A stretch of DNA of 64,000 nt from Anaerocolumna sp. MB42-C2 (GTDB taxonomy: Bacteria > Bacillota > Clostridia > Lachnospirales > Lachnospiraceae). Under the pieces are notes generated by a model. The model was not told where the DNA came from, did not search any database, and was given only the letters and a program-made list of their open reading frames with translations. The stretch's first letter is position 1, and every line of letters begins with the position of its first letter. Shown here piece by piece: positions 8,366 through 16,631 of the stretch. The stretch lies in assembly GCF_030913705.1 (NCBI RefSeq), contig NZ_CP133190.1, positions 4,923,501-4,987,500 of the forward strand, given 5' to 3'. The position numbers were made by a program, and so were the translations under genes.

Positions 8366-8524
8366 TTAACTTTCGTTCTTATTCATATCTTTATTTTGAT
8401 AAGCAATTAAAACAATATTTTTATTTGTATCGGCACACATGTTTTTTTCTAACTCGGCAATTTGTTTTAATGCAGAATCATTAATATTTGCTATTTCATA
8501 ATCTGTAAAACGGCTTGTTTCCAC
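8366..8524 (-). CDS. Small hypothetical protein (52 aa)
   Basis: A minus-strand ORF that starts with GTG and is preceded by AGGA at a usable distance. It encodes a 52-residue acidic protein beginning METSRFTDYEIANIND and containing KNIVLIAYQNKD. There is no signal peptide or transmembrane helix. The composition is protein-like, with a predicted helix over ALKQIAELEKN. It resembles short unnamed proteins I associate with Lachnospiraceae; no function can be given. It ends about 30 bp from the terminator at 8289-8334. Confidence 0.55.
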   Translation of the reverse strand: METSRFTDYEIANINDSALKQIAELEKNMCADTNKNIVLIAYQNKDMNKNES

Positions 8525-8670
8525 CCTGACACATCCTTTCCCAATAAATTTGCATTTTTCTAAATGGTATTATGTGTAAATACAGAACGGTTTATTCTAA
8601 AATATTTATTTAAAATATAAAAGAACCATAAAACAGCATTTTTTATTAAGAGAGTGAACTATTTTTCTGA

Positions 8671-8676
8671 TATAAT
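8671..8676 (+). promoter_or_regulatory. Putative -10 box of AraC/ClpP operon
   Basis: TATAAT preceded by TGA (extended -10-like context); no good -35 is visible. It lies about 35 bp before the small leader ORF. Confidence 0.4.
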
Positions 8677-8710
8677 GATAAAAACAAATCAACGGGAGGT
8701 GTAGTGAAAA

Positions 8711-8764
8711 ATGAATTTTTCACACGTAAATTTGTGCCTGCAGCTCATAGTTTGCAGGTTATGA
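8711..8764 (+). CDS. Possible 17-aa leader peptide before AraC regulator
   Basis: An ATG follows GGGAGGTG at good spacing and opens a 17-codon ORF, MNFSHVNLCLQLIVCRL. It ends 7 bp before the ATG at 8772. The region also contains the self-complementary GTGAAAAA/TTTTTCAC around the start, so translation and folding may interact. It could be a regulatory peptide or a device for translational coupling. Nothing beyond the ORF and ribosome site supports it. Confidence 0.4.
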   Translation: MNFSHVNLCLQLIVCRL

Positions 8765-8771
8765 GAAAGGT

Positions 8772-9218
8772 ATGGATAATATTATGAATGATACGGCAAA
8801 TATAATTTCACGAACCATAAATTTCATGGAAGAGCATCTTAAAGACGATTTAAAGCTTAACGATATTGCTAAGTTCACCGGATATTCCAAATACCACTTA
8901 AATAGAATTTTTTCAAAAACTGTCGGATGTACTATGCATAAGTATATACAAAAGCGTCGTTTAACAGAAGCCGCTAAACAGCTTGTTTTTACGAATAATC
9001 CGATTATAGAGATTGCCCTGGAAGCCAAATATGATTCCCAGCAGGCATTTACGCTGGCTTTCAGGCAGGTATATTTACAAACTCCCCAGAATTACAGGGC
9101 AAATGGGATATTTGTACCCTTACAGACACAATACGGCATTCTTCATAACGGACAGAAAAGTTGTATTAGTACCGTATATTATCTAAATAATTACACGAAA
9201 AAGGAGATGGCAGCATGA
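8772..9218 (+). CDS. AraC family transcriptional regulator (short, HTH only)
   Basis: A 148-residue protein made almost only of the two-helix-turn-helix AraC DNA-binding domain. The first motif is [21 protein letters not shown], the second [20 protein letters not shown], ending in [13 protein letters not shown]. It has no ligand-binding domain, like the SoxS/Rob-type activators. The ATG at 8784 is an alternative start. Its stop overlaps the ClpP start by 4 bp (ATGA), so the two are co-translated. It may control the ClpP gene or stress genes elsewhere. Confidence 0.88.
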   Translation: MDNIMNDTANIISRTINFMEEHLKDDLKLNDIAKFTGYSKYHLNRIFSKTVGCTMHKYIQKRRLTEAAKQLVFTNNPIIEIALEAKYDSQQAFTLAFRQVYLQTPQNYRANGIFVPLQTQYGILHNGQKSCISTVYYLNNYTKKEMAA

Positions 9219-9796
9219 GTCTAGTTCCATATGTAGTTGAACAAACCAGCAGGGGTGAGAGAAGTTATGATATCTACTCCAGGCTATTAAGTGACCGTAT
9301 CATATTTTTGGGGGAAGAAGTAAATGATAATTCAGCAAGCTTGGTAGTTGCCCAGTTATTATTTTTGGAAGCCCAGGACCCGGATAAGGATATATCGCTG
9401 TATATCAACAGTCCGGGAGGTTCTGTCTCAGCAGGTTTTGCAATTTATGACACCATGAAGTATATAAAATGTGATGTTTCCACCATATGTATCGGAATGG
9501 CTGCCAGTATGGGAGCTTTCCTGTTAGCAGGAGGGACCAGGGGAAAAAGATTTGCACTTCCAAATGCGGAAATCATGATACATCAACCCTCCGGAGGAGC
9601 GAAAGGAACAGCCAGTGATATACGGATTGCAGCAGAATATGTTCTGAACAACAAAAGAAAATTAAACCGTATCCTTTCTGAGAATACAGGCAGGACAATA
9701 GAAGAAATTGAACGGGATACGGACAGGGATAATTTTAAAAGTGCGGAAGAAGCTTTACGTTACGGGTTGATCGATAAGGTTATAATAAGCCGTTAA
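9215..9796 (+). CDS. clpP: ATP-dependent Clp protease proteolytic subunit
   Basis: A 193-residue ClpP serine peptidase of usual length. The catalytic triad is visible: Ser98 in [13 protein letters not shown], His123 in MIHQPSGG, and Asp172 in DTDRDN. The segment [12 protein letters not shown] forms the substrate groove. It forms tetradecameric rings that degrade proteins fed by ClpX or ClpC. It is coupled to an AraC regulator rather than to clpX or tig, which suggests an accessory, stress-induced paralogue rather than the housekeeping copy. Confidence 0.92.
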   Translation: MSLVPYVVEQTSRGERSYDIYSRLLSDRIIFLGEEVNDNSASLVVAQLLFLEAQDPDKDISLYINSPGGSVSAGFAIYDTMKYIKCDVSTICIGMAASMGAFLLAGGTRGKRFALPNAEIMIHQPSGGAKGTASDIRIAAEYVLNNKRKLNRILSENTGRTIEEIERDTDRDNFKSAEEALRYGLIDKVIISR

Positions 9797-9873
9797 TAAT
9801 ACTTACAGGCTGCAGAATTAAATATAGAGGGGACAAGACAAAGCAGCAGAACTGAGAAGTTTCGTTTGGAATA

Positions 9874-9930
9874 AAGCATCCTAAAGGCTAATGAAATAGC
9901 AGTAATTAGCATTCAGGATGCCTTATTTTT
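9874..9930 (+). terminator. Terminator after clpP
   Basis: Arms GCATCCT (9876-9882) and AGGATGC (9915-9921), with an inner GCTAAT/ATTAGC pair, are followed by a T-run. The remaining 9931-10101 holds only AT-rich upstream DNA of the next gene. Confidence 0.8.
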
Positions 9931-10101
9931 TGTAAAACATTTACTTTAGTATATTTTGAGGTTACGAACGTTGAAATAATTTCCTGCCTATGCTAAGATT
10001 ACCTTAATGAATGCTATGGTTAAGCCAGTGTAAAAATAGTGATAAAAACGGTTATCTCAAGAATATATGATTAAGTATAGTGAACGATATAAGGAGGATT
10101 T

Positions 10102-10476
10102 ATGGAACAACCTGTGATATTACTTTATAATTTAGAGAGTGCTAAGGGAAAAAAGATAGAGAAACTTTGCAACAGATTGAATATAACTGTAAAACATGTT
10201 ATTTCTTCCCAATATAAGGAACCGATAGGTTATTTAACCGGATTGCCTGGTATTACATCAAAGGGAGAAATTTTTGCAGGTGAACCTTTTTTAGATGAAA
10301 TGCTGGTAATGAGTGAATTTTCAGAAACTCTTCTTAACACATTTTTAAAAGAGTTTAAAGTACAGCATATTGATCCGGTTTATCTAAAAGCAATTATAAC
10401 CTCACAAAATAAAACATGGGATTCTTTGGAATTAAATAAAGAACTGACCCGTGAGAGGAAGGCGTTTGGAAATTAA
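10102..10476 (+). CDS. DUF3783-like small protein
   Basis: A 124-residue soluble protein with a strong AAGGAGG ribosome site. It starts with PVILLYNL and has the conserved-looking segment EPFLDEMLVMSEFSETLLNTFLKEF followed by VYLKAIIT, the layout I associate with DUF3783, a Firmicute family of unknown function. No enzymatic motif or membrane segment is present. It stands alone between two hairpins. Confidence 0.6.
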   Translation: MEQPVILLYNLESAKGKKIEKLCNRLNITVKHVISSQYKEPIGYLTGLPGITSKGEIFAGEPFLDEMLVMSEFSETLLNTFLKEFKVQHIDPVYLKAIITSQNKTWDSLELNKELTRERKAFGN

Positions 10477-10481
10477 CGAAT

Positions 10482-10524
10482 AAGTACCTGATCGGTTGAA
10501 TTGTAACCTATAGGTACTTAATTT
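10482..10524 (+). terminator. Terminator-like hairpin
   Basis: AAGTACCT (10482-10489) pairs with AGGTACTT (10512-10519), followed by AATTTAT. Probable terminator of the DUF3783-like gene; the U-tract is modest. Confidence 0.55.
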
Positions 10525-10558
10525 ATGGAAAATAATGGATTATTATATAACCTTATGA

Positions 10559-10690
10559 TATAATTGGTTGCTAAGGGATATCTAAATCCGATGAAAAGGA
10601 ACCATAAGGAGCGGAGAAGGGGGTGGCTGATTTAATCTGGTAGGCAGCTTAGGATTGACATAAAGCAATTGCTATATCTTAGATTAAAAA
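10559..10690 (+). promoter_or_regulatory. Promoter and possible structured leader of ABC exporter
   Basis: A TATAAT box at 10559-10564 is followed by a leader of about 130 nt. The leader holds a possible 14-codon ORF (10591-10635, beginning MKRNHKERRR; AAGGGA upstream is 12 nt away), a palindrome AGCAATTGCT (10664-10673) and a long-range CTAAG/CTTAG pairing. The paralogous exporter at 30286 has a clear leader-peptide attenuator, so control of this kind is possible here, but no competing terminator is evident. Confidence 0.3.
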
Positions 10691-10707
10691 CTGAAAGGGA
10701 GTTTACA

Positions 10708-11706
10708 ATGATAATTGAATTACAGCACGTAGGAAAAACCTTTAAACAGGCGGTAAAAAAACCCGGTTTGGCAGGAGCCTTAAAACATATCATGACACAG
10801 GAGTATTCCTATAAGGAAGCGGTTAAGGACGTTAATATCGATATTTCGGAGGGAGAAGCGGTTGCTTATGTGGGACCGAACGGAGCCGGTAAATCAACTA
10901 CTATTAAAATGATGGCCGGTATTTTACATCCGACCACTGGTACAATTAAGGTCTGTGGTATGGAACCTTATAAGAAACGGGTAGAAAATGCTAAAAATAT
11001 TGGAGTTGTATTCGGACAGAGAACCCAGCTTTGGTGGGATATACCCATACAGGAAACTTACACACTGCTTCGGGATGTATATGAGTTAAGTGAACACCAA
11101 TATAAAAAGCAGCTGGATATGCTGACAACATTACTGGACATGGGAGATTTTATGCATCTACCGGCCCGTAAACTATCTCTGGGCCAGCGAATGCGGGCAG
11201 ATTTGGCAGCAGCATTGATACATAATCCCAAAATCCTTTATCTGGATGAACCGACTATTGGACTTGATATCGTTGTAAAAAAGAGAATCCGGAATTTTCT
11301 CAGAGAATTAAATAAGGAGAATCATACTACCTTATTACTGACTACTCACGACCTGGAAGATATAGAAGACATTTGTGACCGTATTGTAATCATTGATAAG
11401 GGCTCTTTGGTATACGATGGAGGGTTAAATGAGATGAAAGATAAGTATGCCAGGGAACGTGCCCTTGTTCTTGAAACAACCGGTCCGGTTTCAGATGCCA
11501 AGGTCCGCCTTAAAAACTTCTCAGAGGTCCGGAGTGAAGACCTGGGAGATAACCGGATAAAACTTTATTTTGACCGGTTTGAAATAAGGGCAGCGCAGTT
11601 ATTAAATGCTTTTTCCCAGGACTATGAAATTGTTGATTTTAAAATAGATGAACCAAAAATCGAAACCGTAATCATGAAGATGTATGCCGGTAAATTACAG
11701 GAATAA
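10708..11706 (+). CDS. ABC transporter ATPase (COG4586-like)
   Basis: A 332-residue ABC ATPase with N-terminal sequence typical of the COG4586 group (KTFKQAVKKPGLAGALKHI), Walker A GPNGAGKST (about 55-63), signature LSLGQRMRADLAAAL, Walker B ILYLDEPTIGLD and a C-terminal extension of about 100 residues. The start at 10708 is chosen for AAAGGGA seven bases upstream; a TTG-initiated frame from 10669 lacks support. It forms a three-gene exporter with the two ABC-2 permeases downstream and is paralogous to 30286-33016. The substrate is unknown. Confidence 0.9.
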   Translation: MIIELQHVGKTFKQAVKKPGLAGALKHIMTQEYSYKEAVKDVNIDISEGEAVAYVGPNGAGKSTTIKMMAGILHPTTGTIKVCGMEPYKKRVENAKNIGVVFGQRTQLWWDIPIQETYTLLRDVYELSEHQYKKQLDMLTTLLDMGDFMHLPARKLSLGQRMRADLAAALIHNPKILYLDEPTIGLDIVVKKRIRNFLRELNKENHTTLLLTTHDLEDIEDICDRIVIIDKGSLVYDGGLNEMKDKYARERALVLETTGPVSDAKVRLKNFSEVRSEDLGDNRIKLYFDRFEIRAAQLLNAFSQDYEIVDFKIDEPKIETVIMKMYAGKLQE

Positions 11707-11720
11707 TGGAGGGATAAGAT

Positions 11721-12518
11721 ATGAGAAAAGGAAAGAAATATATTACCTTGATGAAAACATCGGTTCAGCAGACCATTGCTTATCGTTCCAATTTCTTTAT
11801 TTCCATTATGGTTACGGCGCTTCTTTTTATCTCCTCGTTTTTTTTATGGAAATCCGTTTTTGCTTCGAAAAATATGGTGTCTGATTATACTTGGGAATCC
11901 ATGAGAGCTTATCTGTTAGTTGCCTTTATCTGTAATACTCTGCTGTCCTGGTATTCCGAATCCTCCATATCAAGAAAAATACTGGATGGAAGTGTGGCAA
12001 TGGATTTAACAAAACCTTTTGACTTTTACTTTGCAAGACTGGCAGAAACGATTGGCTCCTCCTTATTTGAAGCTCTTGTAATACTAATCGTATCCATATC
12101 TTTAGTACTAGGACTAAATATACCGTTGCCTGGTCACATAAGCACCTGGTGCTTCTTTTTAATCAGTGTAGTATTAGCGCTAATTATTAAGTTTGAAATT
12201 GTATATCTTTTTTCTATGTTTGTCTTTACAACTACTTCCTATATGGGAATTCAGTGGTCAAGAGCTGCGATTACGAATTTGCTGTCAGGCGGGCTGATAC
12301 CCCTGACCTTTTTCCCGGAGGGTTTTTCTAATGTCTTAAATCAACTTCCGTTTTCCTATATTGTATCCATACCGGCGTCCATATTTCTGAATCAGGCGGA
12401 GTTATCCACAATTCCGGGAGTGTTTTTGAAAGAAATAATATGGGTCGTAACCCTATTTGCTCTCGGAAAGCTTTCGTTTGCTGTAAATATCAGAAAAATT
12501 ACTATAAACGGAGGTTGA
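11721..12518 (+). CDS. ABC-2 family permease (COG4587-like)
   Basis: A 265-residue membrane protein with about six predicted helices, including the N-terminal pair around 30-50 and 70-85, and the segment RKILDGSVAMDLTKPFDFYFARL, the cytoplasmic coupling loop seen in this permease group. It lies 14 bp after the ATPase gene. It probably makes a heterodimer with the next permease to form the export channel. Confidence 0.87.
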   Translation: MRKGKKYITLMKTSVQQTIAYRSNFFISIMVTALLFISSFFLWKSVFASKNMVSDYTWESMRAYLLVAFICNTLLSWYSESSISRKILDGSVAMDLTKPFDFYFARLAETIGSSLFEALVILIVSISLVLGLNIPLPGHISTWCFFLISVVLALIIKFEIVYLFSMFVFTTTSYMGIQWSRAAITNLLSGGLIPLTFFPEGFSNVLNQLPFSYIVSIPASIFLNQAELSTIPGVFLKEIIWVVTLFALGKLSFAVNIRKITINGG

Positions 12519-12621
12519 GTGCGAATAGTCTCACAAGGTACATGCGAGCCAAAAACCCCGGATACGAGGGTTGAGAAGAATAACAAAGGTAAGTGAAATT
12601 GGAAAATACAGGAGGAGTAAA

Positions 12622-13425
12622 ATGGGAAAGAAAATAAAGAGGTATTTATTTTTATACCGCCGTTACATGGGTCAGGATTTGAAAAGAGCGTTGGAATACC
12701 AACTGGATTTTTTCATTCAGGTGATTGCTACATTTCTTTTGCAAAGTGCAGGTTTGGTCACCATATGGGGAATATTTAATAAGATTCAGAACATTAACGG
12801 CTGGGGTTATTGGGAGATTGTAGTAGTATATGGATTAATGGGTTTTGCTGTAGGTTTCGGAGAGATATTTTTTGATGGACCATGGACGATCAATGGGCTT
12901 TATTTACAGGGAGGTCTGGATTATTATCTTACCAGACCTTTACCGGTGGTCTTTCAGATCTTTGCCTCCAAAATAGGTTTAAACGGAGTGGGTAATATGT
13001 TCACGTCACTGATTGTTTTAATTGTAGCAATCCCCAAGTGCAAAGAAAGTATATCCATCACCAGCCTTATTTTGTTTTTACTAATTTTTGCATTAGCCCT
13101 TCCTATAAAAGGTGCTATTATATTGGCTTCCAACTGTATCACTTTTTGGACCAAGGCACCGGGCAATGCGTTTGGCAACCTGGTACATAATATAGGGGAA
13201 TATACAAAGTATCCTATCAGTATATATCCTAAAGTCATTCAGTTCATTTTGTCATTTCTGGTTCCATATGCTTTCATCAGCTTCTTTCCGGCCTCTCTTT
13301 TATTGAACAAGGAAAGTAATGTGAAATTACTATGGCTGGCTCCGGTTGTTGTGTTTTACAGTATTTATCTTTCATTAAAATTGTTTCATAAGGGTCTGAA
13401 ATTGTATGAAAGTGTAGGAAATTAA
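12622..13425 (+). CDS. ABC-2 family permease (COG3694-like)
   Basis: A 267-residue polytopic membrane protein, second permease of the exporter. The start at 12622 is set by AGGAGG (12610-12615); an upstream TTG frame at 12571 has no ribosome site. The motif GGLDYYLTRPLPVVFQIFASKI matches the LD.LL.RP coupling helix of the paralogue at 32222 (KLDSFLVQPKSVLL). The 103 bp before it hold no gene. A Nudix gene follows 57 bp downstream. Confidence 0.87.
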   Translation: MGKKIKRYLFLYRRYMGQDLKRALEYQLDFFIQVIATFLLQSAGLVTIWGIFNKIQNINGWGYWEIVVVYGLMGFAVGFGEIFFDGPWTINGLYLQGGLDYYLTRPLPVVFQIFASKIGLNGVGNMFTSLIVLIVAIPKCKESISITSLILFLLIFALALPIKGAIILASNCITFWTKAPGNAFGNLVHNIGEYTKYPISIYPKVIQFILSFLVPYAFISFFPASLLLNKESNVKLLWLAPVVVFYSIYLSLKLFHKGLKLYESVGN

Positions 13426-13482
13426 AATAAAACCGCCTTGTAAGGTTTAAGCTCCTTTCAAAGCAAAGGGAAGGTTACAAAA

Positions 13483-14037
13483 ATGTATTATGCGGCAGAT
13501 GTAAATGCTTCGGACTATATCGGAATTCTGGATAGAAGAAATTATGATAAAAAGTGGGATAAAATCACCAGAGTAGCAATAAGGGGAATTATTGAGTCAG
13601 ATGGTAAAATTGCTTTGATCCACAGCGGAAAACATGGTGATTATAAATTTCCCGGCGGTGGAATGGAAGCAGGAGAAAGCAGAGAGGAGACTCTCATTCG
13701 GGAGGTTTTAGAGGAAACCGGATTAAAAGTAATTCCTGAAACGATAAAATATTACGGTAAATTTAAGGAAATTAAAAAAGATAAAGAACAATGTAAAATA
13801 TTTGAACAGTTATCTTATTACTATTACTGCGACATTCTTCCGGAAGAAGGGGAACGAAACCTGGATCATTATGAGGAAGAGGAAGAGTATGAATTAAAAT
13901 GGATTACACTGGAGGAAGCAATCGAGAATAACACCATAATAAATCATTCTGAACATACACCCTGGATATATCGGGATACACTGGTAATGGACCGATTAAA
14001 AGATCAAAAGGATATGAGGAGGGAGCGGAGAAAGTAA
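13483..14037 (+). CDS. Nudix hydrolase
   Basis: A 184-residue Nudix hydrolase with a perfect Nudix box at about 59-81 (Gx5Ex7REUxEExGU, reading GGMEAGESREETLIREV then LEETGL). It hydrolyses a nucleoside-diphosphate-linked compound; the substrate cannot be assigned. Its stop codon shares one base with the start of the response regulator (TAATG), so it is translationally coupled to the two-component and ABC genes downstream, an unusual leading gene for a Bce-like module. Confidence 0.92.
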   Translation: MYYAADVNASDYIGILDRRNYDKKWDKITRVAIRGIIESDGKIALIHSGKHGDYKFPGGGMEAGESREETLIREVLEETGLKVIPETIKYYGKFKEIKKDKEQCKIFEQLSYYYYCDILPEEGERNLDHYEEEEEYELKWITLEEAIENNTIINHSEHTPWIYRDTLVMDRLKDQKDMRRERRK

Positions 14038-14726
14038 TGAGAATATTAATTGTAGAAGATGATAAAACCATAGCGGAAGGGCTGGAATATTCTCTGACTG
14101 GTGAGGGATTTGAGGTCACCTTGTGTGAAAACAAAAAGGAAGCGGACAAAAAAACAGGTGAAAATTTTGATCTATATCTCTTGGATTTATCCTTGCCGGA
14201 TGGAAGCGGTTATGAAATTTGCAGAAAAATAAAAGAGAAACAGAATGTTCCCGTTATATTTTTAACGGCCTGTGACGATGAAGTTAATGTTGTTATGGGA
14301 CTGGATATGGGTGCTGATGATTATATTACAAAACCTTTCCGTATAAGAGAATTAATAAGCCGCATTAAAGCAGCACTAAGACATTACCAGAAGACAGGTA
14401 ATGTAACGGATATTTACCGTCTTTATAATATTATGATTAATACGAAACTGGCTAAGGTGTATCGGGATGGGGAGGAAGTATTTTTAACCTCTTTAGAATA
14501 CCGGCTGCTTCTTGTATTTCTGAATAATATGGGACAGGTACTCAGCAGGAATCAGTTATTACAGGGAATCTGGGATATTGACGGTAATTTTATAAATGAT
14601 AACACATTGTCTGTTTATATTAAACGCTTACGGGAAAAATTAGAAGAGGATGCCCAGAATCCCAAAATCATAGTTACGGTACGGGGGTTAGGTTACCGGA
14701 TGGGGAATACGGGGAAGGAAGTTTAA
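14037..14726 (+). CDS. OmpR/BceR-type response regulator
   Basis: A 229-residue response regulator. The receiver domain has acidic residues at 8-9, phospho-acceptor Asp50 (LLDLSLPDG), Thr77 and Lys99 (ITKPF). The winged-helix output domain (about 130-225) has LTSLEYRLLLVFLNNMGQVLSR and NTLSVYIKRLREKL. It is partnered with the kinase 1 bp downstream and probably activates the ABC genes at 15948-19207, as BceR, VraR-like and related regulators do for peptide-antibiotic exporters. Confidence 0.92.
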   Translation: MRILIVEDDKTIAEGLEYSLTGEGFEVTLCENKKEADKKTGENFDLYLLDLSLPDGSGYEICRKIKEKQNVPVIFLTACDDEVNVVMGLDMGADDYITKPFRIRELISRIKAALRHYQKTGNVTDIYRLYNIMINTKLAKVYRDGEEVFLTSLEYRLLLVFLNNMGQVLSRNQLLQGIWDIDGNFINDNTLSVYIKRLREKLEEDAQNPKIIVTVRGLGYRMGNTGKEV

Positions 14727-14727
14727 A

Positions 14728-15741
14728 TTGGGAACTAATATGGTTAGAAATAAAGAAGTTAAAAATTTATATCTCTTTTGCGGGTTTGCCGGAGTAATAA
14801 ATGTGGCGGTTGTTAGTTCTATTAATCTTACAGCAGCCCTAATAACGCTCATTACTCTGTCAGCAGTTTTTATCGCATTTTTTCTGTTTACCCATAAACG
14901 GTATCAGGATATTGAAAACCTATCGAAGTATCTTGCATCAGTTTATACAGGAAAGAATCAGATGGATATTCGGGATAATACAGAGGGAGAATTAAGTATT
15001 CTTAAAAATGATATTTACAAAGTTACTTTAACTCTGTACGAACAATCCGAGTTATTGAAAAAAGATAAGGTATATTTATCCGATACCTTGTCTAACATAT
15101 CCCATCAGTTAAAAACTCCGTTGACTTCCATGTTTGTTATGACAGACCTATTAAGTGATCCGAATTTACCTCAGGAAAAAAAAGAAGAATTTTTAAATAA
15201 GATAGCAAATCAGCTTAAACGCATTGAGTGGTTAGTAACATCTTTATTAAAGCTGTCTAAAATCGATGCACAGACGGTTACATTTAAACGGGAAAATATC
15301 CAGGTTCTCAGGCTTATTGAAAAAGCAGTGGAACCGCTTTTAATACCTGTGGAATTAAAAGAACAGGAGCTTATAATAGAGTGCAGCGATGATATTTTTA
15401 TAGAAGGTGATTTTAACTGGACGGCAGAGGCCATACTCAATATAGTTAAAAACTGTATTGAGCATACAAGTGTCGGAGGTACTATTACAATAACCTGTCT
15501 GCAAAACCCTTTATATACGGAAATTGATATTACAGATAATGGGGAGGGAATTGCAGAGGAGGATAAACCTCATATTTTTGAACGTTTTTATAAAGGTAAA
15601 AATGCCGGTACGGATAGTATTGGAATCGGACTGGCTATGTCTAAGAGTATTTTGAATAGTCAAAACGGAAATGTGGATTTGGATTCAAATCATAAAATCG
15701 GTACCAGATTCCGTATTAAATTTTACAGGCAGATTATTTAA
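14728..15741 (+). CDS. Intramembrane-sensing type histidine kinase
   Basis: A 337-residue sensor kinase, starting at TTG (14728) with GGAAG upstream, or at ATG 14740. Two helices (about 13-30 and 35-54) are separated by only a few residues, leaving no extracellular sensor, the hallmark of BceS-like intramembrane kinases that sense through their ABC partner. His126 lies in SNISHQLKTPL. ATPase boxes are NIVKNCIEHT (N), DITDNGEGI (G1), FERFYKG (F) and IGIGLAMSK (G2). Confidence 0.9.
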   Translation: MGTNMVRNKEVKNLYLFCGFAGVINVAVVSSINLTAALITLITLSAVFIAFFLFTHKRYQDIENLSKYLASVYTGKNQMDIRDNTEGELSILKNDIYKVTLTLYEQSELLKKDKVYLSDTLSNISHQLKTPLTSMFVMTDLLSDPNLPQEKKEEFLNKIANQLKRIEWLVTSLLKLSKIDAQTVTFKRENIQVLRLIEKAVEPLLIPVELKEQELIIECSDDIFIEGDFNWTAEAILNIVKNCIEHTSVGGTITITCLQNPLYTEIDITDNGEGIAEEDKPHIFERFYKGKNAGTDSIGIGLAMSKSILNSQNGNVDLDSNHKIGTRFRIKFYRQII

Positions 15742-15947
15742 GGTTAGTGACTAAATTGTAAGATTAAATGTCATCGGAGAGTCATGTCAGGCATATATAC
15801 TCGGATTATGGTCATTGTTACTTAATAAATTTAGAATGGTTGCACTGTCCAATACACCATTTATGCTTTTAATTTATATAAGTGAAATGGTATATTTGGA
15901 AAATTGTTAGTTTTGCAATTATTATTAATTTAAATCAGGAGGAATAT

Positions 15948-16631
15948 ATGCAAATATTAAAAGTAGAAAATCTGTCTAAAATATATGGAAGCGGTGAAAC
16001 AGCCGTAAAAGCCCTGGATAATATATCATTTTCCGTTAATAAAGGTGAATTTATTGCTATTGTAGGGCCATCGGGCTCCGGAAAGTCAACCTTGCTTCAT
16101 ATCCTGGGAGGAGTTGATGTACCCACTAAAGGTAAAGTAATTGTAGATAATACGGATGTATATGCCATGGACGAAACTGCTTTGGCAATCTTTCGGAGAA
16201 GGCAGATTGGTCTCATCTATCAGTTTTATAATCTGATACCGGTTCTTGACGTTACGGAAAATATTACACTGCCCCTTTTATTAGATGGGCGTAAAGTGGA
16301 TCAGGATAATTTTAATCATATTATTAAAATATTAGGACTTAAGGAGCGTTTAACCCATTTACCAAACCAACTGTCCGGCGGTCAGCAGCAGCGTGTTTCA
16401 ATTGGCAGGGCATTAATCGGAAGTCCGGCCATTATATTGGCGGACGAGCCCACCGGTAACCTGGATACGAAAAACAGCGGGGAAATTCTCCAGCTGTTAA
16501 AATATTTTCATGAAAATTATAATCAGACATTAATTGTGATTACACATGATGAAAGTATCGCTCTCCAGGCTGACCGTATTATCTCCATAGAGGACGGAAG
16601 AATTACCAGGGATGAGGTGATTCGAAGATGA
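15948..16631 (+). CDS. ABC transporter ATPase (BceA/MacB-like)
   Basis: A 227-residue ATPase of the LolD/MacB/BceA group. Walker A is GPSGSGKST (about 40-48), Q-loop IYQFYNLIPVLDV, signature LSGGQQQRVSIGRAL, Walker B IILADEPTGNLDT. The start at 15948 has AGGAGG just upstream; the open frame back to 15882 lacks a ribosome site. It overlaps the permease by 4 bp. About 200 bp separate it from the kinase, with no terminator seen, so a separate regulated promoter may lie at 15742-15947. Confidence 0.92.
   Translation: MQILKVENLSKIYGSGETAVKALDNISFSVNKGEFIAIVGPSGSGKSTLLHILGGVDVPTKGKVIVDNTDVYAMDETALAIFRRRQIGLIYQFYNLIPVLDVTENITLPLLLDGRKVDQDNFNHIIKILGLKERLTHLPNQLSGGQQQRVSIGRALIGSPAIILADEPTGNLDTKNSGEILQLLKYFHENYNQTLIVITHDESIALQADRIISIEDGRITRDEVIRR

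Noticed and set aside
10565-10690. Guanidine or other known riboswitch before the ABC exporter
   Set aside because: I could not match the conserved blocks of ykkC, mini-ykkC or any other class I know; left as an unspecified leader.
12519-12621. Extended N-terminus of the second permease from the TTG at 12571
   Set aside because: No ribosome site for the TTG, while AGGAGG sits ideally before the ATG at 12622.
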